The notes under the pieces were generated by a model. That model made no database searches. It saw nothing but the letters and a program-made list of their open reading frames with translations, and was not told where the DNA came from. Below, in pieces: positions 8,275 to 17,604 of a stretch of DNA of 64,000 nucleotides (position 1 is its first letter; each line of letters starts with the position of its first letter). Location: positions 1-64,000 of the forward strand of contig NZ_FOXB01000008.1 of NCBI RefSeq assembly GCF_900115615.1. The letters run 5' to 3'. This DNA is from Hydrogenimonas thermophila. GTDB taxonomy: Bacteria; Campylobacterota; Campylobacteria; Campylobacterales; Hydrogenimonadaceae. The translations under genes and the position numbers were made by a program.

Positions 8275-10719
8275 CTATTTAACAACTAAGTTGACCAATT
8301 TGTTCGGTACAACAATCTCTTTAACGATAGTTTTACCCTCCAACCATTTAGGAACAGCTGATTTTGCTATCTCTATAATCTCTTCTTTGCTTGTACCTGG
8401 TGCAACTTCAATCTGCGCTCTTGGCTTTCCATTGATTGAGACAGCCATAGGAATTGTATCAACTTCAAAAACCTCTTCTTTAACTTCGACAGAATCAAAG
8501 TTATTACACTTGAAGAGTTGCTCACTTAGTTCCCAAGCAATATGTGGAACAATTGGTTCAAGTAGATTTAAAATTATCCACATACCCTCTTGCCAAACTT
8601 GTGGATTTTTCTGTTTATCAAGTGCATTCAAGCTTTCCATTGTTGCAGCTATCAGTGTATTGAAAGTAAAGCGTTCACCATAAACCTCTTCACCTTTTTT
8701 GAGAGCTTCATAAACCTTTTTACGTGCCTCTTTCTCTACTTTGTCTAATGATTTATGATCAATCTCAGGTAGTGTTTCACACGGCTCACACTTCTGTGCA
8801 CGATCATAGAGTTTTCTTAAAAATCGGTGTGCACCTTCAACGGCACTGTCATTCCACTCCAACTCTTGTGTTGGAGGTGCAGCAAAGAGAATGAATAGGC
8901 GTGCGGTATCGGCTCCATACTGCTCAATCAGTGCATCAGGGTCAACCACATTGCCCTTTGATTTACTCATCTTTGCACCATCTTTAAGAACCATACCTTG
9001 TGTTAAGAGACGTTTAAATGGCTCGTCAACATTTACATAACCTAAATCTCGTAAGACTTTAGTGAAGAAGCGAGCATAGAGCAGGTGTAAAATTGCATGT
9101 TCGATACCACCGATATATTGATCAACTGGCATCCAGTAGTCATTATCCTCTTGTGTAAAGGCGACCTCTTCCCACAAACGTCTTGGCGTCGCATATCGCA
9201 GGAAGTACCAGCTTGACTGGATAAAGGTATCAAGTGTATCAGTTTCACGTGTTGCTTTACCGCCACACTTTGGACAAGTACACTCTTTCCAAGTAGGATG
9301 ATGATCAAGCGGGTTTCCTTCTCCAGTAATTTCAACATCATCAGGCAGTGTCACTGGAAGATTGGCTTTACTTTCAGGCACTACACCACATGTTGGACAG
9401 TGGATCATTGGAATTGGCGCACCCCAATATCGCTGACGGCTTACACCCCAATCTTTCAAACGGAAATTGATAACCTTTTTACCAAGTCCCTTCTCTTCAA
9501 ACCACTTAATAATTGCATCACGCGCCTCTTGCCCAAAGAGACCATCAAACTCACCACACCCTTTTAGAACACCATCTTCAGTGTAAGCTTCATTTTCAGG
9601 CAGTTCACCCTCTTTTGGGAAAACAACTGGTTGAATTGGCAAGCCATATTTTTTTGCAAAATCATAATCACGTGTATCATGCGCAGGAACCGCCATAACA
9701 GCACCGCTTCCATATTCCATCAAAACAAAGTTGGCAACCCAAATCGGAACCTTCTTGCCTGTCATTGGATGGATAGCATTGATGCCAAGCGACACACCCT
9801 CTTTTTCAGCCATATTACGCTCACGCACAGGCATTCTCTGCATCGCTTCAATTTTGGCTTTTACTTCATCATCAAGCAGCCCTTTTTCGATCAACACCTT
9901 AACAAGCGGATGCTCCGGTGCAACGGCAGCGTAACTTACACCGCAAATTGTATCAGGACGTGTTGTAAAGACTTCAAAACTTTCACATCCCGTTTTATCT
10001 TTACTCTCTTCATCAAGTTTGAAAGCAAACTCAAGCCCCGTACTCTTACCGATCCAGTTTCTCTGCATTGCAATAACTTGGCTTGGCCAACCACCTTCAA
10101 GCTTTTTCAAATCTTCAAGCAGTTCATCGGCATAGTCGGTAATTTTGATGTAGTACTGATACATCTCTTTTTGCACAATAGGCGTATCACAGCGCCAACA
10201 GCATCCATCAATTACCTGCTCATTGGCAAGGACTGTTTGATCATGCGGACACCAGTTTAGATACCCTTTTTTACGATAAACCAGCCCCTTCTCCCACATA
10301 TCAATAAAGAAGGCTTGCTCATATTTTGTATAGAGTGGATCACAGGTAGCAAACTCTCTCTCTTTAGAAAAAGAAAGACCTAGTGAAGCCAACTCTTTGC
10401 GCATATAGTCGATATTCTCATACGTCCACTTCTTTGGATGCACCTTATTCTTAATCGCTGCATTTTCTGCTGGCATTCCAAAAGCATCCCAACCAATTGG
10501 ATGCAAAACATTATGTCCCTTCTTACGCCAGTAGCGCGCCAATGCATCACCAATCGCATAGTTGCGCACATGCCCCATATGAATACGCCCGCTAGGATAC
10601 GGGAACATACTCAACACATACTTTTTAGGCCTTGACTTATCTTCACTTGGTTCAAAACTATTGTTCTCGTCCCAAAACTTCTGCCACTTCTTTTCGATCT
10701 CTGATGGATTATACTTCAT
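8275..10719 (-). CDS. leuS: Leucyl-tRNA synthetase
   Basis: A class Ia synthetase that charges tRNA-Leu. The 814 residues include the HIGH-type motif [14 protein letters not shown] (about 41-54), a CP1 editing domain with the TTRPDT threonine-rich motif, zinc-binding-type Cys pairs (CPTC and CPKC), and [13 protein letters not shown] near residue 580. Length is normal for bacterial LeuRS. ATG at 10719 is in context with the conserved start [13 protein letters not shown]. Downstream are lptE and folC on the same strand. Confidence 0.97.
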   Translation of the reverse strand: MKYNPSEIEKKWQKFWDENNSFEPSEDKSRPKKYVLSMFPYPSGRIHMGHVRNYAIGDALARYWRKKGHNVLHPIGWDAFGMPAENAAIKNKVHPKKWTYENIDYMRKELASLGLSFSKEREFATCDPLYTKYEQAFFIDMWEKGLVYRKKGYLNWCPHDQTVLANEQVIDGCCWRCDTPIVQKEMYQYYIKITDYADELLEDLKKLEGGWPSQVIAMQRNWIGKSTGLEFAFKLDEESKDKTGCESFEVFTTRPDTICGVSYAAVAPEHPLVKVLIEKGLLDDEVKAKIEAMQRMPVRERNMAEKEGVSLGINAIHPMTGKKVPIWVANFVLMEYGSGAVMAVPAHDTRDYDFAKKYGLPIQPVVFPKEGELPENEAYTEDGVLKGCGEFDGLFGQEARDAIIKWFEEKGLGKKVINFRLKDWGVSRQRYWGAPIPMIHCPTCGVVPESKANLPVTLPDDVEITGEGNPLDHHPTWKECTCPKCGGKATRETDTLDTFIQSSWYFLRYATPRRLWEEVAFTQEDNDYWMPVDQYIGGIEHAILHLLYARFFTKVLRDLGYVNVDEPFKRLLTQGMVLKDGAKMSKSKGNVVDPDALIEQYGADTARLFILFAAPPTQELEWNDSAVEGAHRFLRKLYDRAQKCEPCETLPEIDHKSLDKVEKEARKKVYEALKKGEEVYGERFTFNTLIAATMESLNALDKQKNPQVWQEGMWIILNLLEPIVPHIAWELSEQLFKCNNFDSVEVKEEVFEVDTIPMAVSINGKPRAQIEVAPGTSKEEIIEIAKSAVPKWLEGKTIVKEIVVPNKLVNLVVK

Positions 10720-10761
10720 AACTTCTCACTCACTTTTTTTCTTCTAAAGTAAAAAATCAAG

Positions 10762-10777
10762 TGTTATCGCAATAACA
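10762..10777. promoter_or_regulatory. Inverted repeat upstream of leuS
   Basis: Perfect 6-bp arms TGTTAT / ATAACA around CGCA, 43 bp upstream of the leuS start. It could be an operator, or a weak hairpin at the end of the broken HEPN gene. Nothing further supports either reading. Confidence 0.3.
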
Positions 10778-10786
10778 TTTAATTTT

Positions 10787-10964
10787 CTACTTTTTGACTT
10801 CATCACTCTCTATCTCTAAAACATCACATACTTTATTAAAAAGTATTTCAGTAAAAAGTAAAACCTCTTGAACCTCCTCTTTAGGAGGAAGCATATAATT
10901 TGGGTTAGGATAAAGCTCCTCTTTAAAATAGTATGAGCCACTCTTTAGCTGCTCTTTTATTCAT
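10787..10964 (-). pseudogene. Remnant of a HEPN-domain (HepT-like) toxin gene
   Basis: An ATG at 10964 overlaps the stop of the nucleotidyltransferase gene and gives MNKRAAKEWL, a typical HEPN-protein N-terminus, but that frame stops after 13 codons. A second frame, shifted by one, then encodes about 55 residues to TAG 10787-10789, containing SYYFKEELYPNPNYMLPP and EEVQEVLLFTEILF, which look like a HEPN C-terminus. The middle of the usual domain of about 120 residues, with its RX4-6H motif, is absent. I read this as an internally deleted, frame-broken HEPN partner of the intact MNT gene. Confidence 0.6.
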
Positions 10965-11277
10965 AAAGAACCTTAGCCTTCTTCTCTAACTCTACACGAT
11001 AAAAGTAGTCATCACGATCTTTTATCATATCTTCAGAAGCTACTATAATATCAAAACCTATTCTATATTTCTCAATAAGTTTTCTAATTTTTCTTCTTAT
11101 TTTAAGCTTATAGTCTCTAAATTCTTCTTTTGGTAAATTTTTAATGATAAAAAGATCAATATCACTCTCCTCATTTGGTTTACCATAAGCAAAACTACCA
11201 AAAAGCAAAACCTTTTCAGGTTGGAGTGGCTTTAAGTGTTCAACTATTTCTACTTTAAGAGTATTAATATCAACCAT
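10957..11277 (-). CDS. MNT-type nucleotidyltransferase (MntA-like antitoxin)
   Basis: A 106-residue minimal nucleotidyltransferase with FGSFAYGKPNEESDIDLFII at about residues 26-45 (GS...SDID active-site pattern) and a third acidic position in GFDIIVAS. ATG 11277 follows AAGGAG. MntA/HepT pairs are toxin-antitoxin modules in which MntA AMPylates HepT. Here the following HEPN gene overlaps the MNT stop, as in functional pairs, but is broken. The antitoxin half therefore seems to have outlived its toxin. Confidence 0.8.
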   Translation of the reverse strand: MVDINTLKVEIVEHLKPLQPEKVLLFGSFAYGKPNEESDIDLFIIKNLPKEEFRDYKLKIRRKIRKLIEKYRIGFDIIVASEDMIKDRDDYFYRVELEKKAKVLYE

Positions 11278-11325
11278 TTTACCACTCCTTATGAAAACTC
11301 TATGTGTAAAATAAAAAACTAAATC

Positions 11326-12297
11326 CTACACAACGCCTTGCTCATACATAGCGCGCATCTTCTCTTTCTCTTGCTCACGTTTTTTCTTCTCTGCCAATTT
11401 TTTACGATAATTTTCTACATCAAATCCCATCATCATCAACAGTGGTGATGCAATGAAAATGGAGCTGTATGTACCAACAATAATACCAACTAGCAACGTA
11501 AAGCTAAAGCCGTGAATAATCTCTCCACCCATTAAAAAGAGTGTAAGCACAACAAAGAAAGTAGTAAGAGATGTTAGTGTTGTACGAGAAAGTGTTCTTG
11601 TAACTGACTCATCTATGACATCAGCTAACTTAGAGCTTTTAACAGTTGTAAGCCCCTCTCTAATACGGTCAAAAACAATGATTGTATCGTTCAATGAGTA
11701 ACCTAAAATTGTAAGCAGAGCTGCCAAAATGTCAAGATTAACCTCAACATTAAACAGAACCAATGCTCCCATAGCTATAGAGACATCATGAACAAGTGCC
11801 ATAACTGAAGCTATTGCAAAACGCCACTCAAATCTAAAGCTTACATAGATCAAAATTCCAGCAATTGCAAGAACAAGAGCCATAATACCCTTTTCTCGCA
11901 ACTCATTACCAACTTTAGGTCCAACCATATCAACGCGTCTTACCTCAAATTTGCCAGTTCCTTCTAAAAGTTTACGCGCTTCATCACCTATGTCAGTTCC
12001 AAGTTTTTTACTGCTTGTACGAACTTTTATGACAATTTCATCATCACTTCCAAAGAAATTTACAGATGCGCCCTCAAAGACTTTTGAAGTTTTGATTGCT
12101 TCACGCACTTTTTCTATTGGTGCTTTACCCTCATATTTTACTTGAACAACTGTACCACCAGCAAAGTCAATACCGTAATTAAACCCTTTAGTAAAAATGA
12201 GTAGTAAAGAGGCTACTACAGCTACCATTGATATAGCAAAAAATATCTTCGACTTGGACATCAAAGGGATCGGTTTTTTATATCTAAACAGTTCCAT
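11326..12297 (-). CDS. secF: Protein translocase subunit SecF
   Basis: Inner-membrane partner of SecD that uses the proton or sodium gradient to drive late steps of Sec export. The 323 residues have a first membrane segment at about 18-38, the periplasmic start GIDFAGGTVVQV, and five further segments from about residue 135, with the conserved LGYSLNDTIIVFDRIRE. The gene follows secD by 2 bp in the yajC-secD-secF order. Confidence 0.96.
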   Translation of the reverse strand: MELFRYKKPIPLMSKSKIFFAISMVAVVASLLLIFTKGFNYGIDFAGGTVVQVKYEGKAPIEKVREAIKTSKVFEGASVNFFGSDDEIVIKVRTSSKKLGTDIGDEARKLLEGTGKFEVRRVDMVGPKVGNELREKGIMALVLAIAGILIYVSFRFEWRFAIASVMALVHDVSIAMGALVLFNVEVNLDILAALLTILGYSLNDTIIVFDRIREGLTTVKSSKLADVIDESVTRTLSRTTLTSLTTFFVVLTLFLMGGEIIHGFSFTLLVGIIVGTYSSIFIASPLLMMMGFDVENYRKKLAEKKKREQEKEKMRAMYEQGVV

Positions 12298-12299
12298 TT

Positions 12300-13862
12300 T
12301 TACACCCCTTTAATCCCAAACCAAAGGTTCAGTTTATTCTTATCAATTCTATTTTCAATCATTTGCCAAATGCCATGTGTTCCAAGAATAGCAGTAAGCA
12401 TAGATGCCAAAATACCAATGCTCATAGTAATAGCAAATCCTTTAATAGGACCAGTTCCGTAAGCATAGAGTACAACAGCAGCAATCAAAGTTGTAATATT
12501 GGCATCCAAAATAGCACTAAATGCATTTGCATACCCCTGTTCTATCGCTTTTGCAACACTTTTGCCTTCATAAAGCAGCTCACGTATACGCTCATTGATA
12601 ATAACGTTGGCATCAACTGCCATACCGACAGTTAAGACTATACCTGCCATACCAGGCAGTGTCAAAGTTGCTCCAAAGAGTGACATAATTGCCAAAATCA
12701 AAAAGAGGTTTACTATCAATGCCACATCTGCAACAGCTCCCGCTATACCGTAGTAAAGAACCATAAAGATAACAACAGCAACAAAACCTGCTATAAGTGC
12801 TATCATAGATGCTTTAATACTATCAGCTCCAAGACTTGGACCAACGCTTCTTTTTTCTTCCATAAACACAGGAGCAAGCAAAGCACCACTTCTTAAAGCA
12901 ATAGCCACATCGTGTGCCTCTTTTACTGTAAAACCACCACTTATCTGTCCACTGCCGCCGCCGATGCGTTCACGAATAACAGGAGCGCTATAAACTCTGT
13001 TATCAAGTACAACAGCTAAACGTTTTCCAACATTTTTCCCGGTAAAATCGCCAAAAATCTGTGCACCTTGGGAATTGAGTGTAAAGTTGATAACAGGCTG
13101 GTTGTTTTGATCAAAAGCAACCCTTGCATCAGTCAGCATAGAACCATCTAAAATAGGAATCTCTTTTACAAGATATTTGCGATTAGGGTTTTGAGCGCCT
13201 TTTAAAATGACATCACCATATTGAGAAGCCTCTGATGGAGTCATACTATCAACATTTGCAGCACGGTCTTCATCTATTGCCATCAGTTGCAAATGTGCAG
13301 CTTTGGCAATTAGCTCACGTATACGCTGCTCTTGCTCAGGTGTTTTAATACCCGGTACTTCAACCAATATTTTGTCTTCACCTTGCTTGGCAACTGTAGG
13401 CTCTGCCAAACCAAACTGATCCAACCGGTTACGAATTGTATCTACTGCTTGGGTAATTGCATACTTTTTGACAGATTCAACCTCTTTAGGCGTTAATGAA
13501 ATACTATATTTAAGACCATCTTTTTGAACTGCTATACCCTCTATCTTTTTTAATATTTCATCCATTTTAGGCATATCATCTTTGTCAAGAAGTTCAAAAA
13601 GAACTTTACCTTCTTTAACTTTGAATTCATCAATAATTAGATCTTCATCTTCAGCGGCATACTTTATAGATGATGCCAAAGATTTTATTTTGGATTTGAT
13701 TGCTTCATCAGTATCAACCCCAAGAAGCATATGCAATCCACCCTGAAGATCAAGACCCAGTGTAATTTTTGGACCATTTAAGCCAACTAGAGTTGGCGCA
13801 GAGAGCGCCAACCCAAAAATTGCTGCAGCTATAAAGATAATTACACGATAATTAAGCTTCAT
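12300..13862 (-). CDS. secD: Protein translocase subunit SecD
   Basis: An RND-type membrane protein working with SecF and YajC at SecYEG. It has an N-terminal membrane segment, the conserved GLDLQGGLHMLLGVD, a large periplasmic P1 domain, and a C-terminal bundle with GMAVDANVIINERIRE. I place the start at ATG 13862 rather than the TTG two codons upstream, giving 520 residues. It overlaps the end of yajC by 11 bp. Confidence 0.96.
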   Translation of the reverse strand: MKLNYRVIIFIAAAIFGLALSAPTLVGLNGPKITLGLDLQGGLHMLLGVDTDEAIKSKIKSLASSIKYAAEDEDLIIDEFKVKEGKVLFELLDKDDMPKMDEILKKIEGIAVQKDGLKYSISLTPKEVESVKKYAITQAVDTIRNRLDQFGLAEPTVAKQGEDKILVEVPGIKTPEQEQRIRELIAKAAHLQLMAIDEDRAANVDSMTPSEASQYGDVILKGAQNPNRKYLVKEIPILDGSMLTDARVAFDQNNQPVINFTLNSQGAQIFGDFTGKNVGKRLAVVLDNRVYSAPVIRERIGGGSGQISGGFTVKEAHDVAIALRSGALLAPVFMEEKRSVGPSLGADSIKASMIALIAGFVAVVIFMVLYYGIAGAVADVALIVNLFLILAIMSLFGATLTLPGMAGIVLTVGMAVDANVIINERIRELLYEGKSVAKAIEQGYANAFSAILDANITTLIAAVVLYAYGTGPIKGFAITMSIGILASMLTAILGTHGIWQMIENRIDKNKLNLWFGIKGV

Positions 13863-14136
13863 CCTCAATCTTTCTTGCTACATAATCTGGAACAATTTTA
13901 ACAATAGTTTCGTCATTAAGCTTGACTTTGATAAAATCCTCTTCAGGTTTAACCACTTCGGCAATCAAACCGCCTGTGGTAACTATCTTGTCACCTTTTT
14001 TTAAAGAAGCAACCATCTCTTTGTGCTGTTTCGCCTGCTTTTGTTGAGGGCGAATCACCAAAAAGTAGAAGATTGCAAACAAAACGAGAAGCGGAAACAA
14101 TGAAGCTAAAATATTACCCTGTTCAGCACCTTGCAT
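13852..14136 (-). CDS. yajC: Preprotein translocase accessory subunit YajC
   Basis: A 94-residue single-span membrane protein with the signature FLVIRPQQKQAKQHKEM after the membrane helix, then a small cytoplasmic beta domain. It is first gene of yajC-secD-secF. ATG 14136 has AAAGGA upstream. Its start is only 15 bp from that of the divergent lnt, so the promoters of the two genes must lie inside each other's reading frames. Confidence 0.94.
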   Translation of the reverse strand: MQGAEQGNILASLFPLLVLFAIFYFLVIRPQQKQAKQHKEMVASLKKGDKIVTTGGLIAEVVKPEEDFIKVKLNDETIVKIVPDYVARKIEDEA

Positions 14137-14151
14137 ATGTTATCCTTTAAT

Positions 14152-15378
14152 ATGAAAAATTTGATACGCTATTTTAGCACTCCTACAATAAGTTTAGGCT
14201 TTTTTTCTTCACTTTTTTCCTCTGCCTTTATATATATGCACCACTTTAATATTCATTTGCCTTTACTTCAGGCACTATTAGGCATTGTAGCACTCTGGTT
14301 TTGGCTTAAACTTTCTCCAAAAGAAATGTTTTGGAGCGGCTTTTTTACAGCAATTTTTTGGTTTTACTGGATAGCTCTTAGCTTTCGTTACTATGATTTA
14401 AATTGGATGATTCCGTTTGTTATTGTAGGAATAGGAATTATATTCGGTATTTTATTTAGATTAATAGCAGCATTTCCTCATATCTTACTTCGAGCAGTTG
14501 CAATAGGTTTAATAGAGTACCTGCATCCACTAGGATTTGACTGGTTCCGCCCTGCTTTAATGTTTACAAATTCAGCTTTAGGCGATCATATATGGCAACT
14601 ATGGATCATAATATCATCCTTAACCATATTTATAATGATAAAACAAAAAACAAGATACCTAGCCCTGTTATTGATCCTTCTATCGATCCAATATTCAACA
14701 TTTAACACTCAAAATTCAACATTAAATATTCAACTGGTTAACACAAACATAGATCAAGATAAAAAGTGGGATCCAAGATATCTTCATCCAATTGTAGAGT
14801 TAAATATGCAAGCAATTCAAAATGCTCTCAATAACAAAAAAAAGGCTGTAATATTACCAGAAAGTGCTTTCCCGCTTTTTTTAAACTATGAAATAGAGCT
14901 AATGAAAAAATTACTTGATTTAAGCAATAACATCACTATTATAACAGGTGCTCTTTATGCAGAAAATGGAAAGTCTTATAACTCAACATACCTTTTTAAA
15001 GATGGAAAAGTACGAGTTATGCATAAAGTAATTTTGGTTCCGTTTGGGGAAGAGGTTCCACTTCCAAAATGGATGGCTAAATGGATAAACGATCTCTTTT
15101 TTGATGGTGCAAGCGACTATGCTACAGCAAGAGATGTTAGTGATTTTAAAATGATCGGTAAGCTCTTTAGAAATGCAATTTGCTATGAAGCTACCAGTGA
15201 TAAACTTTTTGAAGGAGATCCAAAATATATGGTTGCAATCAGTAACAACAAGTGGTTTACCCCTTCAATAGAGCCAACTCTTCAGCATCTGCTTCTTCAA
15301 ATGCAAAGCAACCGTCACAGCACAACCATTTTTCACTCTACAAATGGACCAATTACTGGAATTATAGTGCCTCATTGA
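14152..15378 (+). CDS. lnt: Apolipoprotein N-acyltransferase
   Basis: Adds the third acyl chain to lipoproteins at the outer face of the inner membrane. Several N-terminal membrane segments (to about residue 178) precede a nitrilase-type domain with the Glu-Lys-Cys triad: E237 in LPESAFPLF, K292 before VILVPFGEEVP, and C344 in ICYEATSD. The ATG at 14152 is preferred to one 7 codons upstream that lies in yajC. At 408 residues it is shorter than the E. coli enzyme, as I recall for Campylobacterota. Codons 181-195 come from a six-unit heptamer tract just before the first strand of the nitrilase domain. Confidence 0.88.
   Translation: MKNLIRYFSTPTISLGFFSSLFSSAFIYMHHFNIHLPLLQALLGIVALWFWLKLSPKEMFWSGFFTAIFWFYWIALSFRYYDLNWMIPFVIVGIGIIFGILFRLIAAFPHILLRAVAIGLIEYLHPLGFDWFRPALMFTNSALGDHIWQLWIIISSLTIFIMIKQKTRYLALLLILLSIQYSTFNTQNSTLNIQLVNTNIDQDKKWDPRYLHPIVELNMQAIQNALNNKKKAVILPESAFPLFLNYEIELMKKLLDLSNNITIITGALYAENGKSYNSTYLFKDGKVRVMHKVILVPFGEEVPLPKWMAKWINDLFFDGASDYATARDVSDFKMIGKLFRNAICYEATSDKLFEGDPKYMVAISNNKWFTPSIEPTLQHLLLQMQSNRHSTTIFHSTNGPITGIIVPH
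14693..14734 (+). repeat. Six heptamers inside lnt
   Basis: Six consecutive 7-bp units in register: ATTCAAC, ATTTAAC, ACTCAAA, ATTCAAC, ATTAAAT, ATTCAAC. The 42 bp equal 14 codons, so the reading frame is kept. They encode the linker between the last membrane helix and the catalytic domain. Confidence 0.93.
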
Positions 15379-15432
15379 TGATTTATATAGTTTTTTCATA
15401 ACCTTCCATTTACTTTTCTTATGCTAACATCA

Positions 15433-15502
15433 GTTAGATAAGAGTTAGGAATTAGGAGTTAGGGAATTTCCAAGCTCTGAACTCTGAACTCCGAACTCCA
15501 AA
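15433..15502. repeat. Palindromic heptamer element between lnt and cysK
   Basis: Ten 7-bp units in register. The left half holds GTTAGAT, AAGAGTT, AGGAATT, AGGAGTT and AGGGAAT; the right half TTCCAAG, CTCTGAA twice, CTCCGAA and CTCCAAA. The halves are roughly reverse complements, so the element can fold back (for example 15455-15460 with 15487-15492). It occupies most of the lnt-cysK gap and ends next to the ribosome-binding site of cysK. Confidence 0.9.
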
Positions 15503-15517
15503 AAAAGGAGTAACTAA

Positions 15518-16435
15518 ATGAATATTGCAAATGATATATCTGAATTAATTGGAAAAACACCTCTTGTAAAACTAAACTTTGCAAGTAAAGAGACAGGTTG
15601 CACTATTTTAGGCAAATGTGAATTTATGAACCCTGGTGGATCTGTAAAAGACAGAATTGGGAAAAATATGATTGAAGAGGCTCTAAAACGAGGTCTTATT
15701 AATGAAAACAGTACAGTTATTGAGCCTACCAGCGGCAATACAGGAATTGCTCTTGCAAGCATCTGTGCAGCAAAAGGAATAAAACTCATACTTACAATGC
15801 CTGAATCTATGAGCCTGGAGCGTAGAAAACTTCTTTCTGCTCTTGGAGCAAAGCTGGAGTTGACTCCGGCAAAAGATGGGATGAAAGGTGCCATTAAAAG
15901 AGCTGAAGAGCTTCATAAGACAATAGAAAACTCTATTATTCTACAGCAGTTTGAAAACCCGGATAATCCAGATATTCACCGAAAAACTACAGCAAAAGAG
16001 ATTTTAAGAGACACAGAGGAAAATGTTGATATTTTTGTAGCAGCAGTAGGAACAGGAGGAACTATAACAGGTACCGGTGAAGTTTTAAAAGAGTCTTTGC
16101 CAGATATTAAAATTGTTGCAGTTGAACCAAAAGAGTCTCCAGTACTTATAGGTGGTAAACCAGGTCCTCATAAAATTCAAGGAATAGGTGCAGGTTTTAT
16201 TCCAAAGATTTTAAATACAAAAATTTATGATGAAGTTATAGAAGTAAGTAATGAAGATGCTTATGAGACAAGTCGTCGCATTGCAAAAGAGGAAGGAATC
16301 TTAGTAGGTATCTCTGCAGGTGCCAATGTATATGCCGCTATGCAGGTTGCAAAACGTCCTGAAAACAGGGGGAAAATAGTTGTTACTATACTTTGTGATA
16401 CAGGGGAGAGATATTTAAGTACTGAACTATTTTAG
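15518..16435 (+). CDS. cysK: Cysteine synthase (O-acetylserine sulfhydrylase)
   Basis: A PLP enzyme making cysteine from O-acetylserine and sulfide. The 305 residues show the PLP lysine motif [10 protein letters not shown] (Lys44), the substrate loop [12 protein letters not shown], the phosphate-binding [11 protein letters not shown], and the C-terminal GISAGAN. GGAGTAACTAA precedes ATG 15518. It is flanked on both sides by palindromic heptamer elements. It could be named cysK or cysM; sequence alone favours an OASS-A-like enzyme. Confidence 0.93.
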   Translation: MNIANDISELIGKTPLVKLNFASKETGCTILGKCEFMNPGGSVKDRIGKNMIEEALKRGLINENSTVIEPTSGNTGIALASICAAKGIKLILTMPESMSLERRKLLSALGAKLELTPAKDGMKGAIKRAEELHKTIENSIILQQFENPDNPDIHRKTTAKEILRDTEENVDIFVAAVGTGGTITGTGEVLKESLPDIKIVAVEPKESPVLIGGKPGPHKIQGIGAGFIPKILNTKIYDEVIEVSNEDAYETSRRIAKEEGILVGISAGANVYAAMQVAKRPENRGKIVVTILCDTGERYLSTELF

Positions 16436-16496
16436 GAGTTAAGGGTTAAGAATTAGGACTTAAGGTATTTCCGAACTCTGAACTCCTAACTCAATA
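16434..16496. repeat. Palindromic heptamer element between cysK and the aminotransferase gene
   Basis: Nine 7-bp units in register starting within the cysK stop codon: AGGAGTT, AAGGGTT, AAGAATT, AGGACTT, AAGGTAT, TTCCGAA, CTCTGAA, CTCCTAA, CTCAATA. Outer arms 16432-16440 and 16481-16489 pair perfectly over 9 bp. Same plan as the element at 15433. Confidence 0.92.
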
Positions 16497-16509
16497 TAAT
16501 GGAGTCATT

Positions 16510-17082
16510 ATGCTAGTTGAGACTATATCTATATTAGATGGCAAAGCTTTACATTTGGGTTATCATCAGGAACGCTTAAATAGAAGTCAAAAAGCTCTTT
16601 TTAGTAGCTTTACTCATATTAGTTTAGATAAAATTATAAAACCTCCATCAAGCAATAGACAACTTAAATGTAGAGTTATTTATGCAAATGGGTTGGTAGA
16701 TGTAAGTTACTCAACATACAACCCAAGAGTAGTTAAAAATCTAAAACTTATTGAATCAAATATCGACTACTCATTTAAATATAGCAATAGAGAAGAGTTA
16801 AATGAACTGTTTGCCCAAAAAGGCAATGCTGATGATATCTTGATAGTCAAAAATGGTCTAATAACAGATACAAGCATTGCAAACATTGCTTTTTGGGATG
16901 GATATAAATGGATTACTCCAAAATCACCTCTTTTAAAAGGTACTACAAGAGAACGTTTGCTAAGAAATGGTTTTCTCATTCAAAGAGATATATTTATAGA
17001 TGAAATTGAAAAATTTGAATTATTTGCTCTGATGAATGCAATGATTGGATTTAAACCTATTAAAAATGGTACAATTTCATAA
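16510..17082 (+). CDS. Class IV aminotransferase-like protein (aminodeoxychorismate lyase candidate)
   Basis: A 190-residue PLP fold-type IV protein. The end of the fold is recognisable in DILIVKNGLITDTSIANIAF and TPKSPLLKGTTRERLL, both characteristic of PabC/IlvE/Dat relatives. It is shorter than typical PabC (about 270), but such short versions occur in Campylobacterota, where they are thought to serve p-aminobenzoate synthesis. ATG 16510 has TGGAGT upstream. The next gene starts 16 bp after its stop. Confidence 0.72.
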   Translation: MLVETISILDGKALHLGYHQERLNRSQKALFSSFTHISLDKIIKPPSSNRQLKCRVIYANGLVDVSYSTYNPRVVKNLKLIESNIDYSFKYSNREELNELFAQKGNADDILIVKNGLITDTSIANIAFWDGYKWITPKSPLLKGTTRERLLRNGFLIQRDIFIDEIEKFELFALMNAMIGFKPIKNGTIS

Positions 17083-17098
17083 AAAAAGAGGTACCAAA

Positions 17099-17551
17099 GT
17101 GCTAATCGATATGATAAAAGAGCGTGAATTTCAAGAGATAATGGATGCACATATTAAAGATATCCTTTTTTACCTTCTTGAAAGTGATCAGCCATTTGGA
17201 TTGCTTTGTAACTTGAAATATGTAACCTTTGACCCTCCACTACCAGAAGAGTTAGCTGAACTACTACAAGAAGTAACACTTTTTATGATTGCAGGATACA
17301 CTTTTGAAAGTTTTGAGATAGAAGATAATATTATATTTTTTGAAGCTGGTTTTGGACCGGAAAACTTTGGAAGTGTAGTAAGTATGCCTGTTTTAGCTAT
17401 TTTACAGCTACTTGTAGAAGAGACACCAATTTTAATAAATATGGCACAACCTATGACAGATTTTAAAACTGAAAAAGAAGACTCAGGTGTAAAAAGCTCT
17501 CTTGAAAACTTTTTAAACAATCCAGAAAATAGAAAATTTCTTAAAAAGTAG
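17099..17551 (+). CDS. Conserved protein of unknown function
   Basis: I do not recognise a family. I prefer the GTG start at 17099 because AGAGG lies about 7 bp upstream; longer starts overlap the aminotransferase gene. The product of about 150 residues is acidic and soluble, with mixed helix and strand, an N-terminal region IKEREFQEIMDAHIKDILFY and a C-terminal charged tail ending FLKK. There is no signal peptide, membrane segment or metal motif. It is probably co-transcribed with the aminotransferase. The stop lies inside a heptamer element. Confidence 0.7.
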   Translation: MLIDMIKEREFQEIMDAHIKDILFYLLESDQPFGLLCNLKYVTFDPPLPEELAELLQEVTLFMIAGYTFESFEIEDNIIFFEAGFGPENFGSVVSMPVLAILQLLVEETPILINMAQPMTDFKTEKEDSGVKSSLENFLNNPENRKFLKK

Positions 17552-17604
17552 GGTTTGGAGTTAAGAGTTAAGAAATTTCCCAACTCCTAACTCCTGATGC
17601 CTAA
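17549..17604. repeat. Palindromic heptamer element filling a convergent gap
   Basis: Eight 7-bp units in register: TAGGGTT, TGGAGTT, AAGAGTT, AAGAAAT, TTCCCAA, CTCCTAA, CTCCTGA, TGCCTAA. It begins in the stop codon of the plus-strand gene and ends in the stop codon of the minus-strand LysR gene, so it makes up the whole convergent intergenic space. GGAGTT at 17557-17562 can pair with AACTCC at 17582-17587. It may act as a two-way terminator, but has no long T-run. Confidence 0.92.

Noticed and set aside
9631-10260. 209-codon plus-strand frame antisense to leuS
   Set aside because: Composition is that of a shadow frame and leuS is unmistakable on the other strand.
15433-17604. Heptamer tracts considered as CRISPR-like arrays
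   Set aside because: Units are 7 bp, contiguous and without spacers; no cas gene is nearby.
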